Assembly (NCBI GenBank): GCA_031291055.1
Contig: JARLJU010000204.1
Coordinates: forward strand, 1 to 64,000
Direction: 5' to 3'
Source of the DNA: Rudaea sp.
GTDB lineage: Bacteria; Pseudomonadota; Gammaproteobacteria; Xanthomonadales; Rhodanobacteraceae
DNA length: 64,000 nucleotides
Positions 1 to 9,236 of the stretch are shown piece by piece. The stretch's first letter is position 1; every line of letters starts with the position of its first letter. Made by a program: the position numbers and the translations under genes. The notes beneath the pieces are model-generated. The model worked only from the letters and a program-made list of their open reading frames with translations. It was not told the origin of the DNA and ran no database searches.

Positions 1-1290
1 CGCAAGCTCAATGCCGAAGTCGATCCGGAACTGTCGCGCATCCTGGGCAAGATGATCGCCAAGGATCCGGCCGAACGTTATCAGAGCTGCCAGGAACTGG
101 AAGCGGACCTGGCCAAACATCCCCTCGTTGCCAAGGGTGGGCCCATTACCGTAGTGACCAAGATGTCGCCTGCCGCCGCGACCATGGTCGGCCAAAAGAC
201 ACCGGTTTCCGGCCAGCGCCCACTGCCGACCACCTCACCCACACCGCAGCCCTTGCCTGTGCAGAACGCTGCCGCCACTCCGGCGCGTGCGCAACCTCTG
301 CCGTTGGCGTCCGCACACGAACCGGTCCTGCAACGGCAACCTGCCGCCAGCACGGGCTCATCGGCCTTACCGTTGGCGATCGCGGCGGTCCTGCTACTCG
401 GCATAGGCGGGGGTGCCTATGCGTTTCGCGATCAGATTCCGATGTTTAAGCAGTTTATCGGCGCGTCTGCCGTCGCCACCAACGCTCAGACGAATCCGGC
501 CTCGACGCTGGGTACGGCAAACACCACCGCTGCGGCCGCCACGGCAACAAATCCTGCCGCGCCAATGCAAGCGGCTGCGACAAGTGCCGCAGCCGCACCC
601 GCATCCGATGCAGCGACGCCATCCGTAGCCGACGCCAATGCGGCGCCAGCGGCCAACAGCGCCCATTTTCAGGAGCTGCCCGATACTCCCGCCGGCCCGG
701 CCGCACGCACCTCTCAGGTCGAGCCCCTCAAGGAACTCGCCGCCGCGCAGGCAGCCGAAGCCGTTCCAGCACAGCGTCTGGCCCGGGTAAGCGAGCCGCC
801 GCCGGTGGCAGCACCGCCGAAACCGCATATTCCCACCATCGCTGTCATTGCGGGCGGTGATTCAGCCGTGTCGGAACCGGCCGAGCGCGAGATTGAACAG
901 ATGCTGTCGCGACACGGCTATCACCTGATCGATCAGGACATGATGCCGCGCGTCTCGCATTTGCTCAGCGGAGAACGCCCGCGGTTCGGCGAAATCCTCG
1001 AAACGCTTGCGCACAAAGGCAACATCGACGCCGTCGTGATCGTGCACGCACGCCAGGTCGGCACGCAACAGTTGACCTACTACGGGCAAAGCTCCACGTT
1101 GTATACCGTTGAACTCGGTGTGCGTACCTACTCGGTCGGCAACCAGCGCATGCTCGGTTCCGGCTGGAGCGAGCAGGTGAACTTCACCAGCCTGAATGCT
1201 TCCGAGAAAGCACGCGAAGCCGTCGAACCGATGCTGCACGGGGTAGAGGAAAAACTGGTCGACTACCGTCCCGCCCACTCGAAGGGCTGA
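1..1290 (+). CDS. Ser/Thr protein kinase, C-terminal part (5' truncated by window)
   Basis: The reading frame is open from base 1, so the gene begins upstream; the ATG at 52 is internal. The first residues (MIAKDPAERYQSCQELEADL) match the last helix of a Hanks-type kinase C-lobe. Then come an Ala/Pro-rich linker, one membrane segment (LPLAIAAVLLLGIGGGAYAF) and a second Ala/Pro-rich stretch. The final domain of about 150 residues (HIPTIAVIAGG... to the end) looks alpha/beta and may resemble the CsgG/LpoB-like periplasmic fold; that comparison is an inference. The likely layout is a cytoplasmic kinase, a membrane anchor and a periplasmic sensor. The catalytic residues lie outside the window. 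It converges on the patatin gene. Confidence 0.8.
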   Translation, partial: RKLNAEVDPELSRILGKMIAKDPAERYQSCQELEADLAKHPLVAKGGPITVVTKMSPAAATMVGQKTPVSGQRPLPTTSPTPQPLPVQNAAATPARAQPLPLASAHEPVLQRQPAASTGSSALPLAIAAVLLLGIGGGAYAFRDQIPMFKQFIGASAVATNAQTNPASTLGTANTTAAAATATNPAAPMQAAATSAAAAPASDAATPSVADANAAPAANSAHFQELPDTPAGPAARTSQVEPLKELAAAQAAEAVPAQRLARVSEPPPVAAPPKPHIPTIAVIAGGDSAVSEPAEREIEQMLSRHGYHLIDQDMMPRVSHLLSGERPRFGEILETLAHKGNIDAVVIVHARQVGTQQLTYYGQSSTLYTVELGVRTYSVGNQRMLGSGWSEQVNFTSLNASEKAREAVEPMLHGVEEKLVDYRPAHSKG

Positions 1291-1301
1291 AGCCGGGCGT
1301 T

Positions 1302-1329
1302 CACGCGGTGCGTTGAAGTGCACCGCGTG
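1302..1329. terminator. Strong hairpin between convergent genes
   Basis: CACGCGGTGC and GCACCGCGTG form a perfect 10-bp stem around an 8-nt loop, starting 11 bp after the kinase stop. There is no T-run on either side, so it is not a classical intrinsic terminator. Its place between convergent genes suggests it limits read-through or protects transcript ends. Confidence 0.45.
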
Positions 1330-1449
1330 CGCGGCCGAATGCCCGTAGCGAGAACGAAGGGCCAGGGTGCTTGGCGGAGGATGGCCGCGCTTAGCAACAG
1401 GCCGAGCGCAGCGACAGGAGCGTGTCGGCTACAACGCACCCTGCTTTGC

Positions 1450-3216
1450 TCACGGCAACTCCCGCGGTGCTGCTGCCCGCCCGAGCATTTCCTGTGCGTG
1501 CCGATAGCCGATCTCGATCGCACGTTCGTAGGCATACCAGTCAAGCAGTTCGATGTCGTGCAATGGCGGCGTCAGCAGAAGGCTGGTCTGCGCGCGCCGT
1601 TCGATGCTCGCGGCTTCCGCATTGACCATGCCCGAGCGCAGCAGGATGCTCAGGATTCCCGGTCGCTTGCTGGATCGACGCAACCGCTGCCACGCCAGCG
1701 TCCACCAGGGCGGCAACGCATATTCCTCGACATCGGCGTGGAGCACGTCGTCGGCGCCGATATCGACCGCGACAATTTCGCCCACACCCTGTTCGCGCAT
1801 CACGTCCACCGGCAGATTGTTCATCACTGCGCCGTCGACGAATACTTCGCGGCGATGAAAAACCGGCGGCAGCACGCCGGGAATCGCACTGGATGCGCGC
1901 AACCACAGCCACAACGGGCCCTGCTGGTGAACATGCGCGTGGCCCGCGGTCAGGTTCGCCGACACGCAGAAGTAGGGAAGTGCCAGATCGGTGATGTCGC
2001 GCGTGCCGAACTCTTCGCGCAGCAGGTGGGAAACACGCCGGCCGGTCACCAGTGACACGAATGGAAATGTGTAATCGCTCAGCGGGCGTCCGGACACGAA
2101 CGAGCGCCGGTAGTTTTCGAACATCTCCTCGTCAGACCAGTCTGCGGCAACGCCGGCACCGATGATCGCGCCGATCGAAGTACCGCCGACAAAATCGATG
2201 CGCATGCCGGCTTCGCGCAACGCACGCACGACACCAATGTGGGCAAAGCCGCGCGCACCACCGCCGGACAGCACCAGACCGATGCTGCGCCCGATCAGCA
2301 GACGGGCGATCCGCTCGATGTCGTTGTCGTTGCGCACGTGGTGATGGCGTACTCCCGGCACCTGTTCCAGCCAGCGCAGCGCCGCACCGCGCTCGATCTC
2401 GCCGTCGCGATGCTGCAACAGCAGATGCCGCGGCCGGTGCAGGGCGCTTTCGGCATTCAGACACGCCGCCTCCGGCCAGGGGCTAGCTGGCTCCCAGGCG
2501 TGGGTCAGCAGCAACAGACAGTCAGCCTGGCGCACACACAGTTCGCGCCATTCGTCGTCGGCGACGTCGCCCAGATACAGCACGTAGCGTGCGCGCGATT
2601 CGAGCGCGCTGAACCACGTGCTGGTCTGACCACGGCCTGCTTCGGCGTCGATCAGCGCGCATTTGCCGTAGCGATCGAGTGCCTCGGACAAATGCCTGGC
2701 AAATTCGCGCGCGTCGACGCCTGCATCGTGCGGCAACAGCGCAAACGTGCGTGGTGCGGAAAGCTGTCCACCGCTGTGACGGGTGATCAGGCGCTTCACC
2801 GCGAGCCGCGCGCTGACCAGCATCGCCTCTGGGTAGCGCGCAATCAGATTCTCGAATCCGCGCCGCGACAGTTTCAGCAGCTCCGAATCGCGCAAGGCGC
2901 GCACACTTGCGGATCGCGGCTGATCGACGATCAAACCCAGTTCGCCCACCGTTTCGCCTGCAGCGACGACGCCGTCCAGATGAAAGGCGCCGTCGTGATC
3001 CGGCTTGAATGCACCGAGGCTGCCGGATTTGAGCACATACAAGGCGTCGGAAACGTCGCCATACTCGAACAGGATTGCGCCACCCGGCATGGCGAACCAT
3101 TCCAGTTCACCGGCAAGTTCAGTCAGCGTGTCGTCGTCCAGATGACGGAACAGCTCGAGATCGCGCAACAGAGTACGCACATCGAAGGGTTCGTCGCCGG
3201 TCAATGTCTCGCTCAC
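1450..3216 (-). CDS. Patatin-like phospholipase with N-terminal cyclic-nucleotide-binding domain
   Basis: 588 aa. Residues about 10-140 are a cNMP/Crp-type sensor domain (LFRHLDDDTLTELA, GAILFEYGD). Residues about 155-300 form a Rossmann-like middle domain as in NTE/PNPLA6-type proteins. The patatin domain follows, with oxyanion loop SGGGARG (317-323), nucleophile elbow GTSIG (345-349) and the catalytic Asp motif FVDGAVMNN. The expected activity is serine lipid acyl hydrolysis at the inner membrane, possibly gated by a nucleotide ligand. The start is GTG, chosen because GGGGAGG lies just upstream of it; no in-frame ATG precedes the sensor domain. No membrane segment is evident. Confidence 0.88.
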   Translation of the reverse strand: MSETLTGDEPFDVRTLLRDLELFRHLDDDTLTELAGELEWFAMPGGAILFEYGDVSDALYVLKSGSLGAFKPDHDGAFHLDGVVAAGETVGELGLIVDQPRSASVRALRDSELLKLSRRGFENLIARYPEAMLVSARLAVKRLITRHSGGQLSAPRTFALLPHDAGVDAREFARHLSEALDRYGKCALIDAEAGRGQTSTWFSALESRARYVLYLGDVADDEWRELCVRQADCLLLLTHAWEPASPWPEAACLNAESALHRPRHLLLQHRDGEIERGAALRWLEQVPGVRHHHVRNDNDIERIARLLIGRSIGLVLSGGGARGFAHIGVVRALREAGMRIDFVGGTSIGAIIGAGVAADWSDEEMFENYRRSFVSGRPLSDYTFPFVSLVTGRRVSHLLREEFGTRDITDLALPYFCVSANLTAGHAHVHQQGPLWLWLRASSAIPGVLPPVFHRREVFVDGAVMNNLPVDVMREQGVGEIVAVDIGADDVLHADVEEYALPPWWTLAWQRLRRSSKRPGILSILLRSGMVNAEAASIERRAQTSLLLTPPLHDIELLDWYAYERAIEIGYRHAQEMLGRAAAPRELP

Positions 3217-3334
3217 CCAAACCTCCCCGTCGCGCTATGCGCATGCTAACGCAAACGGTCGCTTGCACGCGCTACGCTTGATTTTCCCGCCGCAGTGCAC
3301 CACGTTTGCGGTTCCTTTCAGGTAACTTCCCGCG

Positions 3335-5377
3335 ATGACGACGCCCAATCCCCTGCTTACCGACAGCCCTCTGCCGCGTTTTTCCGCAATTGAACCGGCG
3401 CATGTGCTGCCCGCGGTCGATGCGACTCTCGCCGATTACCGCGCGCGCATCGACGCTTTGCTTGCCGACGCCACACCACGCACGTTCGCGAACACGATGC
3501 TGCCGCAGGAGACGCTGGAAAATCGCCTTGAGCAGGTCTGGTCGCCGGTGTCGCACCTGCACGCGGTCAGGGATTCCGAAACCCTGCGAGCGGTCTTCTC
3601 GCAGGCTGAGCAGCGCCTGAGCGACCATGCCGCCGAGCTCGGTCAGAATCGCGGGCTTTACGCGGCGGTAAAGGCGGTTGCGGACAATGTGGATTTTTCC
3701 AATTTGCCCCGTGCCGGGCAAGCCCTGGTCGAACACGCGCTGCGGGATTTCCGACTTTCCGGCGTAGCACTCGAAGAGCCGGCGCGATCGCGCTTCCGCG
3801 AAATCAGCACCACGCTGACGCGACTGGCAACAGAATTCGAAGAGGCTGTTCTGGATGCCGCCGAGGCGTGGTCCGAGCCGGTCGATGAAACGGCGCTCGC
3901 CGGCCTGCCGGAGGCGGAGCGCGCATTGTTGCGGCAGTATGCGCAAGACGCCGGGCGCGACGGCTGGCTGGTCACGCTCAAGCAGCCAAGCGTCCAGGCA
4001 ATACTTACCTATGCCGACAATCGTGGCCTGCGTGAATGCGCATATACGGCGTATCAGACGCGTGCATCGGACCAGGGACCGGACGCCGGACGTTTCGACA
4101 ATTCGGCGCGGATCGAGCAAATTCTCGCCTTGCGCCACGAAGGCGCGCGGCTGCTGGGTTTTGCCAATGCCGCCGAAGAATCGCTGGCGACCAAGATGGC
4201 CGCCTCGCCGCAACGCGTGCTGGCCTTCCTGCATGACCTTGTGCAACGCGCCCGGCCCGTTGCCGAACGCGAGCTGGCGGAGCTGCGCGAATTCGCCGCC
4301 GCGGAATTGTCCCTCCCTGATCTGCAGCCCTGGGATATCGCTTACGCGGCGGAGAAACTGCGCCTGAAGAAATTCGACCTGAGCGAAGAGGAACTGAAGC
4401 CGTATTTCCCGTTGCCGGCGGTCATTGTTGGCTTGTTCGCCATCACCGAACGCGTGTTTGGCGTGCGTCTGCAGATGCGCGATGGCGTCGAGGTGTGGCA
4501 TCCCGACGTGCGCTACTACGACGTGCTCGATGTCGATGGACAGGTTCGCGCCGGCGCCTTTGTGGATTTGTACGCCCGCGCCGGCAAGCGCGGCGGCGCA
4601 TGGATGGATGTTTGCCGTTCGCGCTTTAGCGACGGTGCCCGGACGCATTCGCCTATCGCCTATCTCACCTGCAACTTCGCGCCGCCGCTGGAAGGTCAGC
4701 CGGCCTTGCTCACCCATGACGACGTGCTCACGCTGTTCCACGAATTCGGCCACGGGCTACATCATCTGCTCACCGAAGTGGATTTTCCCGGGGTCGCCGG
4801 CATCAGCGGCGTCGAATGGGACGCGGTCGAGCTGCCGAGCCAGTTCATGGAAAACTTCGGCTGGCAGCGCGAGGCACTAGCCCTCTTCGCGCGTCATTGG
4901 CAGACCGGAGCGCCGCTGCCCGATGAACTGTTTGCCCGCATGCAGGCCGCGCGGCACTTTCATGCAGGACTTTTTCTGGTACGCCAGCTGGAACTGGGCC
5001 TGTTCGATTTCCGTCTGCATCTGGAATACGACCCGGCCCTTGGTGCGCGCGCACTGGAATTGCTCGCCGAGGTGCGGCGTGAAGTCGCCGTGCTCACGCC
5101 ACCCGCATGGCAGCGCATGCCGCACAGCTTCACGCATATATTCGCCGGCGGTTACGCCGCTGGTTACTACAGCTATCTATGGGCGGAATTGTTGTCCGCC
5201 GACGCGTTTGGCCGTTTCGAGGAAGCCGGCGCGTTCAACCGCGCCGCAGGCGATGGTTTCCGGCGCAGCATTCTCGCGGTCGGCGGCTCGCGGCCGGCGC
5301 TGGAATCCTTCGTCGAATTCCGCGGACGCGAGCCGCAGCCGGCGGCTTTGCTGCGCAGCTATGGCCTGGCCGCCTGA
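3335..5377 (+). CDS. prlC: Oligopeptidase A (M3 family zinc metallopeptidase)
   Basis: 680 aa, the usual length for OpdA/PrlC. The zinc motif HEFGHGLHHLL puts HEXXH at residues 469-473, and the expected downstream Glu lies in the WDAVELPSQFMEN segment. The N-terminus (NPLLTDSPLPRFSAIEPAHV) is typical of the family. It is a cytoplasmic endopeptidase that degrades short peptides, including cleaved signal peptides. There is no signal sequence. It is divergent from the patatin gene across 118 bp and is followed 73 bp later by xthA. Confidence 0.93.
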   Translation: MTTPNPLLTDSPLPRFSAIEPAHVLPAVDATLADYRARIDALLADATPRTFANTMLPQETLENRLEQVWSPVSHLHAVRDSETLRAVFSQAEQRLSDHAAELGQNRGLYAAVKAVADNVDFSNLPRAGQALVEHALRDFRLSGVALEEPARSRFREISTTLTRLATEFEEAVLDAAEAWSEPVDETALAGLPEAERALLRQYAQDAGRDGWLVTLKQPSVQAILTYADNRGLRECAYTAYQTRASDQGPDAGRFDNSARIEQILALRHEGARLLGFANAAEESLATKMAASPQRVLAFLHDLVQRARPVAERELAELREFAAAELSLPDLQPWDIAYAAEKLRLKKFDLSEEELKPYFPLPAVIVGLFAITERVFGVRLQMRDGVEVWHPDVRYYDVLDVDGQVRAGAFVDLYARAGKRGGAWMDVCRSRFSDGARTHSPIAYLTCNFAPPLEGQPALLTHDDVLTLFHEFGHGLHHLLTEVDFPGVAGISGVEWDAVELPSQFMENFGWQREALALFARHWQTGAPLPDELFARMQAARHFHAGLFLVRQLELGLFDFRLHLEYDPALGARALELLAEVRREVAVLTPPAWQRMPHSFTHIFAGGYAAGYYSYLWAELLSADAFGRFEEAGAFNRAAGDGFRRSILAVGGSRPALESFVEFRGREPQPAALLRSYGLAA

Positions 5378-5435
5378 CGCAACCGCCGCCAACACGATCG
5401 CGGCACCAGGCCGTCTGCGCGTCACAGGCCGGACT

Positions 5436-5444
5436 TGCTAAAAT
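5436..5444 (+). promoter_or_regulatory. Extended -10 element in front of xthA
   Basis: TGC-TAAAAT is an extended -10 with five of six consensus bases, and the hexamer ends exactly 6 nt before the xthA ATG. No Shine-Dalgarno sequence or good -35 is visible. If transcription starts 7 nt after the hexamer, the first base is the A of the ATG, giving a leaderless mRNA. Confidence 0.45.
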
Positions 5445-5450
5445 GCGCCG

Positions 5451-6221
5451 ATGAAGATCGCGTCGTGGAACGTCAACTCGCTGAACGTGCGTCTGCCGCA
5501 TTTGATCGAATGGCTCGGCAGCGCCGCGCCCGACGTCGTGGCGCTGCAGGAAACCAAGCTGGAGAACAGCAAGTTTCCGGTTGACGCCATTGCCGCTGCA
5601 GGATATCGCTGTATTTTCTCCGGGCAGAAAACCTACAACGGCGTCGCGATCCTGGCCCGCGACGAAACCGGCGAAGCCTTGACCGATATTCCCGGACTCG
5701 ACGATCCGCAGCGCCGGATTCTGGCCGCTACCGTCGGTGGCGTGCGCATTGTCAATTTGTATGTGGTCAACGGCCAGGCGGTCGGCAGCGAAAAGTTCGC
5801 TTACAAGCTCGCCTGGCTCGCCAAGGTGCGCGACTTTCTCGCTGCAGAAATGCAGCGTTTTCCACAAATGATCGTCCTGGGTGATTTCAACATCGCGCCC
5901 GACGATCGTGACGTATACGATCCGACCACATGGCACGAACAGATACTGTGTTCGACACCGGAGCGCACGGCATTGAAGTCGTTGCTCGATCTGGGCCTGC
6001 ACGACAGTTTCCGCCTGTTCACGCCTGATGGCGGACACTACAGCTGGTGGGACTATCGCCAGGCCGGCTTTCGTCGCAACCTGGGCCTGCGCATCGATCT
6101 GATCCTGGCCAGCGATGCGCTGCGTCGCCGTTGCCGGGCTGCGACGATCGATCGCACGCCGCGCACCTGGGAACGGCCTTCCGATCACACGCCGGTGCTG
6201 TTGGAAATGGATGGCGAATGA
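5451..6221 (+). CDS. xthA: Exodeoxyribonuclease III (AP endonuclease)
   Basis: 256 aa, full length for the EEP-superfamily exonuclease III. MKIASWNVNSLNVR carries the metal/phosphate Asn. ALQETKLENSKFP holds the catalytic Glu, GDFNIAPDDRDVY the Asp/Asn pair, and WDYRQAGFRRNLGLRIDLIL plus SDHTPVLLEM the terminal motifs with catalytic His. It cleaves DNA at abasic sites and trims 3' blocked ends in base-excision repair. Its stop overlaps the next gene's start (ATGA), so the two are probably translationally coupled. Confidence 0.95.
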   Translation: MKIASWNVNSLNVRLPHLIEWLGSAAPDVVALQETKLENSKFPVDAIAAAGYRCIFSGQKTYNGVAILARDETGEALTDIPGLDDPQRRILAATVGGVRIVNLYVVNGQAVGSEKFAYKLAWLAKVRDFLAAEMQRFPQMIVLGDFNIAPDDRDVYDPTTWHEQILCSTPERTALKSLLDLGLHDSFRLFTPDGGHYSWWDYRQAGFRRNLGLRIDLILASDALRRRCRAATIDRTPRTWERPSDHTPVLLEMDGE

Positions 6222-6910
6222 GTAAAAACCCGATGACTGATTTTCTGCACGAACCGGGTTGGCCAGCGTCGCTCGACGACGCGGACCTGGAAGAACTCGA
6301 CCGCTTCCTGCGTGCGCATGCGGGCGAGGACGCGCTGTTGCTGGACGGCGTACACGGCATGTTGAGCGCGATAGCGATCGGCCCGGAGCGGGCAACGCCG
6401 GACGAGTGGTTGCCGGAAGTGCTGCACACGCCGTTCGCCGACGCGGACGAAGGCAAACGCATCCTGGAGCTGCTGGCGCGCTTGAACGAGAGCGTGGAGC
6501 TGGAACTGGAAACCGACAGTTACGAACCCATCCTCGGTGAAATCGAACTCGACGATGGCGACAGCGCACTCAGTGCACTGGGCTGGTGCGAAGGATTTTC
6601 GCGCGGCGTGGATCTGCGCGCACGCCTGTGGGAAGCGCGCCTGGGTGCAGACTCACAGCTGACTGAATTGCTCGGTCCGATCATGGCGCTCGCAGTCGAG
6701 GAAGGCGTGTTCGCCACCGACGCCGATTTCGCCCCGCTCAGTGAACAGGAATACGATGACTGCCTGGCACAGTTGCCGGCAGCCGTTGCTGCCGTGTCGA
6801 ACTACTGGCGCGAGCAGCCACCCACTGCTGAGGAATTGGCCGGTCGCGCCGCAGCCGCCGACGATCCGGCGAATCCCCGGCGGCGCCGTGGCGGGCGCTG
6901 GGTACATTAG
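6218..6910 (+). CDS. UPF0149 (YgfB/YecA-like) family protein
   Basis: 230 aa from the ATG that overlaps the xthA stop; the ORF track extends this frame upstream into an xthA shadow. The sequence is acidic and helical (DDADLEELDRFLRAH, FADADEGKRILELLARLNE, LGWCEGFSRGVDLR), matching the UPF0149 fold. It ends in a basic tail (RRRRGGRWVH) and lacks the C-terminal SEC-C zinc motif of YecA. The biochemical role is not established. Its 3' end overlaps the convergent peptidase gene by 4 bp. Confidence 0.8.
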   Translation: MSKNPMTDFLHEPGWPASLDDADLEELDRFLRAHAGEDALLLDGVHGMLSAIAIGPERATPDEWLPEVLHTPFADADEGKRILELLARLNESVELELETDSYEPILGEIELDDGDSALSALGWCEGFSRGVDLRARLWEARLGADSQLTELLGPIMALAVEEGVFATDADFAPLSEQEYDDCLAQLPAAVAAVSNYWREQPPTAEELAGRAAAADDPANPRRRRGGRWVH

Positions 6911-9144
6911 TCTTTTTGCGCTTTGTCACCTGCGCCCTTCACGTGCGCATCAAAGAAATTCGCGATGGCCGTGTACACGTGCGTGCGCATCGCCGGCGTC
7001 GACAGGCCATGCTTGCCGCCGGGATAGGTCATCAATTTAAATTGCGTGCCGCGTTCCTGCAAGGCAGCCATCAGCTTGGTCGAGTTGGTGAACTGCACAT
7101 TGTCGTCGGCCATGCCGTGGACCAGCAGCAGCGGTTTGGTCAGGCCGGCCAGCCAGGGGAACACGCTGCTGGCTTCATAGCCTTGTGCATTTGTGGACAC
7201 GGAGCCGAGATAGCGCTCGGTGTAATGCGTGTCGTACAGCCGCCAGTCGGTCACCGGCGCAACCGCGACGCCCGCAGCCAGCTGATCCGCGGCCTTGGCC
7301 TGCAGCATCAGCGAAAGATAACCGCCGTAGCTCCAGCCAAAACAGCCGATTCGCGCAGGGTCGACGAAAGGCTGGGATTTCAGGTGCGCGATCCCGGCAA
7401 GCTGATCCTGCACTTCGACGTCACCGAGCTTGTGGAAGATTGCATCCTCGAATGTCCGGCCGCGACGCGGCGTGCCGCGGTTGTCGAGAGAGAAGACGAC
7501 ATAACCCTGGCGCGCCATGTACTGATCGAATAGATCACCCCAGGCGCGGTTGATCATCTGTCGACCGGGGCCGCCGTAAAAGCGCAGGAACACCGGATAG
7601 CGCCGCTTCGCATCGAACTGCGATGGCTTGTACATGCGCCAATAGAGGCTTTGTCCATCGGCTGCGGCAACCGTGCCGAATTCCGGCAGTATGTGCCCGG
7701 CATGATAGGGCCAGTAGGGATGACGCTCGTCCAGCGCGTTTGCGCCAAGCATCGCCACCTCCTCGCCGTCTGCGCGATGCAGGCTTACCTGCGGGGGCGT
7801 GGACGGATCGGAGAATGTGTCGGTGTAAACAGCGGCGTTGTCGGCGAACTCCGCATCATGCCAGCCATCGCCGCGCGAAATGCGCATCGGTGTCTCGGCA
7901 TTGCTGCCGTCCAGTGATGCGGCATAGACCTGCCGCTGCAGCGGATCGTCGCGATTCGCGGTGAAATATACTTTTTCGCCTTTTTCGTCCACGGCAAGCA
8001 CGCGGTCGATATCCCAATCGCCGGCAGTCAAAACATGTCGCTGCTTTCCGTCCATTGCGTACAGGTACAGGTGCCGGTGCCCGCTGCTTTCCGACGTCCA
8101 GACAAAGGCCTCATGCGTGCGCAGGAATTTCAAATCGTCGTCGAGATTGATCCAGCTGGCCGCGTGCTCGGACAACAGTATGCGCGTGCCGCTTATGTCG
8201 GCCAGCAGCAGGTCGAGAGTGCGCTGGTCGCGCGTTTCGCGCTGCACGGCCAGATGGCGGGAGTCGGGGAGCCAATCGACGTTGGCCAGATAAATATCGG
8301 TATCGGCACCCAGATCGACCCAGCGAGCGGGTCCGCCGCCGGATGGAACAACGCCCAGGCGCACGACAACGTTGGCTTCGCCCGCCGCCGGATAGCGCTG
8401 CTCGACGACAGCGGTACGTCCGGCGAAGAACTCCGCACGCTGGACCTTCGGCACCTGCGTTTCGTCAAAGCGCTCGAATGCGATGGCCGAATCATCCGGA
8501 GCCCACCAGTAGCCTCGCGCACGGCCCATTTCCTCCTGGGCGACAAATTCCGCTTCGCCGTTGTGGATCGTTCCGCCGCCGTCCCGCGTGAGTTGACGCA
8601 GGCGCCGGCGTTTCAGGTCGATGAGCCACAGGTTCTGATCGCTGACAAAGGATACGTAGCGGCCTTGCGGAGAAATTCGCGCATCGAAGATGTCGGTGCC
8701 GGGCCGACTCAGCCGCTCGATCGCGTGTTCCGGTGCGGACGCAAATGTATACAAATAAATCGCGTCATCGACCGTGAACAGCAGGCTTCGGCTGTCCGGC
8801 GCCCAACGGTAATGGGCGATGCCGGTATTGCCCGCAGTGCGTTCGCGTTCGCGGCGGGCGAGCGACGCCGCGGACGTCTTGTTGGCGTCATGCGGCAGAG
8901 CGCGGGTATCGACAAGCAGGCGCTCGCTCTTGGCAGCGACGTCGTATTCCCACAGATCCATCCTGTGCTGATCGTCGGCAGCGCCGCGCAAAAAAGTGAC
9001 ACGCGCCGCATCGGGCGAGATCTGCAGCAGACGCGGACTCGGCCCGTTGAGATCGGGGCTGGCGAAAATCCGGGCAATGCTCAGTTCATCGGCCATGGCC
9101 GTCAGGTTCGCACATATCGCGAGCAAGGCAAACACGATGCGCAT
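6907..9144 (-). CDS. S9 family peptidase, dipeptidyl peptidase IV type
   Basis: 745 aa with a short signal peptide (MRIVFALLAICANLTAMA), so probably periplasmic. An N-terminal beta-propeller (DPP IV N-terminal domain, roughly residues 40-480) precedes an alpha/beta-hydrolase domain with the nucleophile elbow GCFGWSYGGYLSLML. The Asp (HGMADDNVQF) and His (YPGGKHGLS) of the triad are also visible. The family removes Xaa-Pro dipeptides from peptide N-termini and is abundant in Xanthomonadales. The propeller includes an unusual run of AT-rich codons around 8740-8760. Confidence 0.92.
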   Translation of the reverse strand: MRIVFALLAICANLTAMADELSIARIFASPDLNGPSPRLLQISPDAARVTFLRGAADDQHRMDLWEYDVAAKSERLLVDTRALPHDANKTSAASLARRERERTAGNTGIAHYRWAPDSRSLLFTVDDAIYLYTFASAPEHAIERLSRPGTDIFDARISPQGRYVSFVSDQNLWLIDLKRRRLRQLTRDGGGTIHNGEAEFVAQEEMGRARGYWWAPDDSAIAFERFDETQVPKVQRAEFFAGRTAVVEQRYPAAGEANVVVRLGVVPSGGGPARWVDLGADTDIYLANVDWLPDSRHLAVQRETRDQRTLDLLLADISGTRILLSEHAASWINLDDDLKFLRTHEAFVWTSESSGHRHLYLYAMDGKQRHVLTAGDWDIDRVLAVDEKGEKVYFTANRDDPLQRQVYAASLDGSNAETPMRISRGDGWHDAEFADNAAVYTDTFSDPSTPPQVSLHRADGEEVAMLGANALDERHPYWPYHAGHILPEFGTVAAADGQSLYWRMYKPSQFDAKRRYPVFLRFYGGPGRQMINRAWGDLFDQYMARQGYVVFSLDNRGTPRRGRTFEDAIFHKLGDVEVQDQLAGIAHLKSQPFVDPARIGCFGWSYGGYLSLMLQAKAADQLAAGVAVAPVTDWRLYDTHYTERYLGSVSTNAQGYEASSVFPWLAGLTKPLLLVHGMADDNVQFTNSTKLMAALQERGTQFKLMTYPGGKHGLSTPAMRTHVYTAIANFFDAHVKGAGDKAQKD

Positions 9145-9236
9145 ATAGGTGCACTCCGGGGATTGCAGCCATTAAACCGTGCCGGCGATGCGATTTCCAG
9201 TGGGCTTGCTTGTCCAGCCACGGGCTCTGGCAGGTT

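Noticed and set aside
1318-2055. 245-aa plus-strand ORF opposite the patatin gene, and similar long antisense ORFs (e.g. 2239-3249, 33159-34682, 37341-39230)
   Set aside because: They are antisense shadows of well-identified genes with low-complexity, His/Arg/Gln-rich translations.
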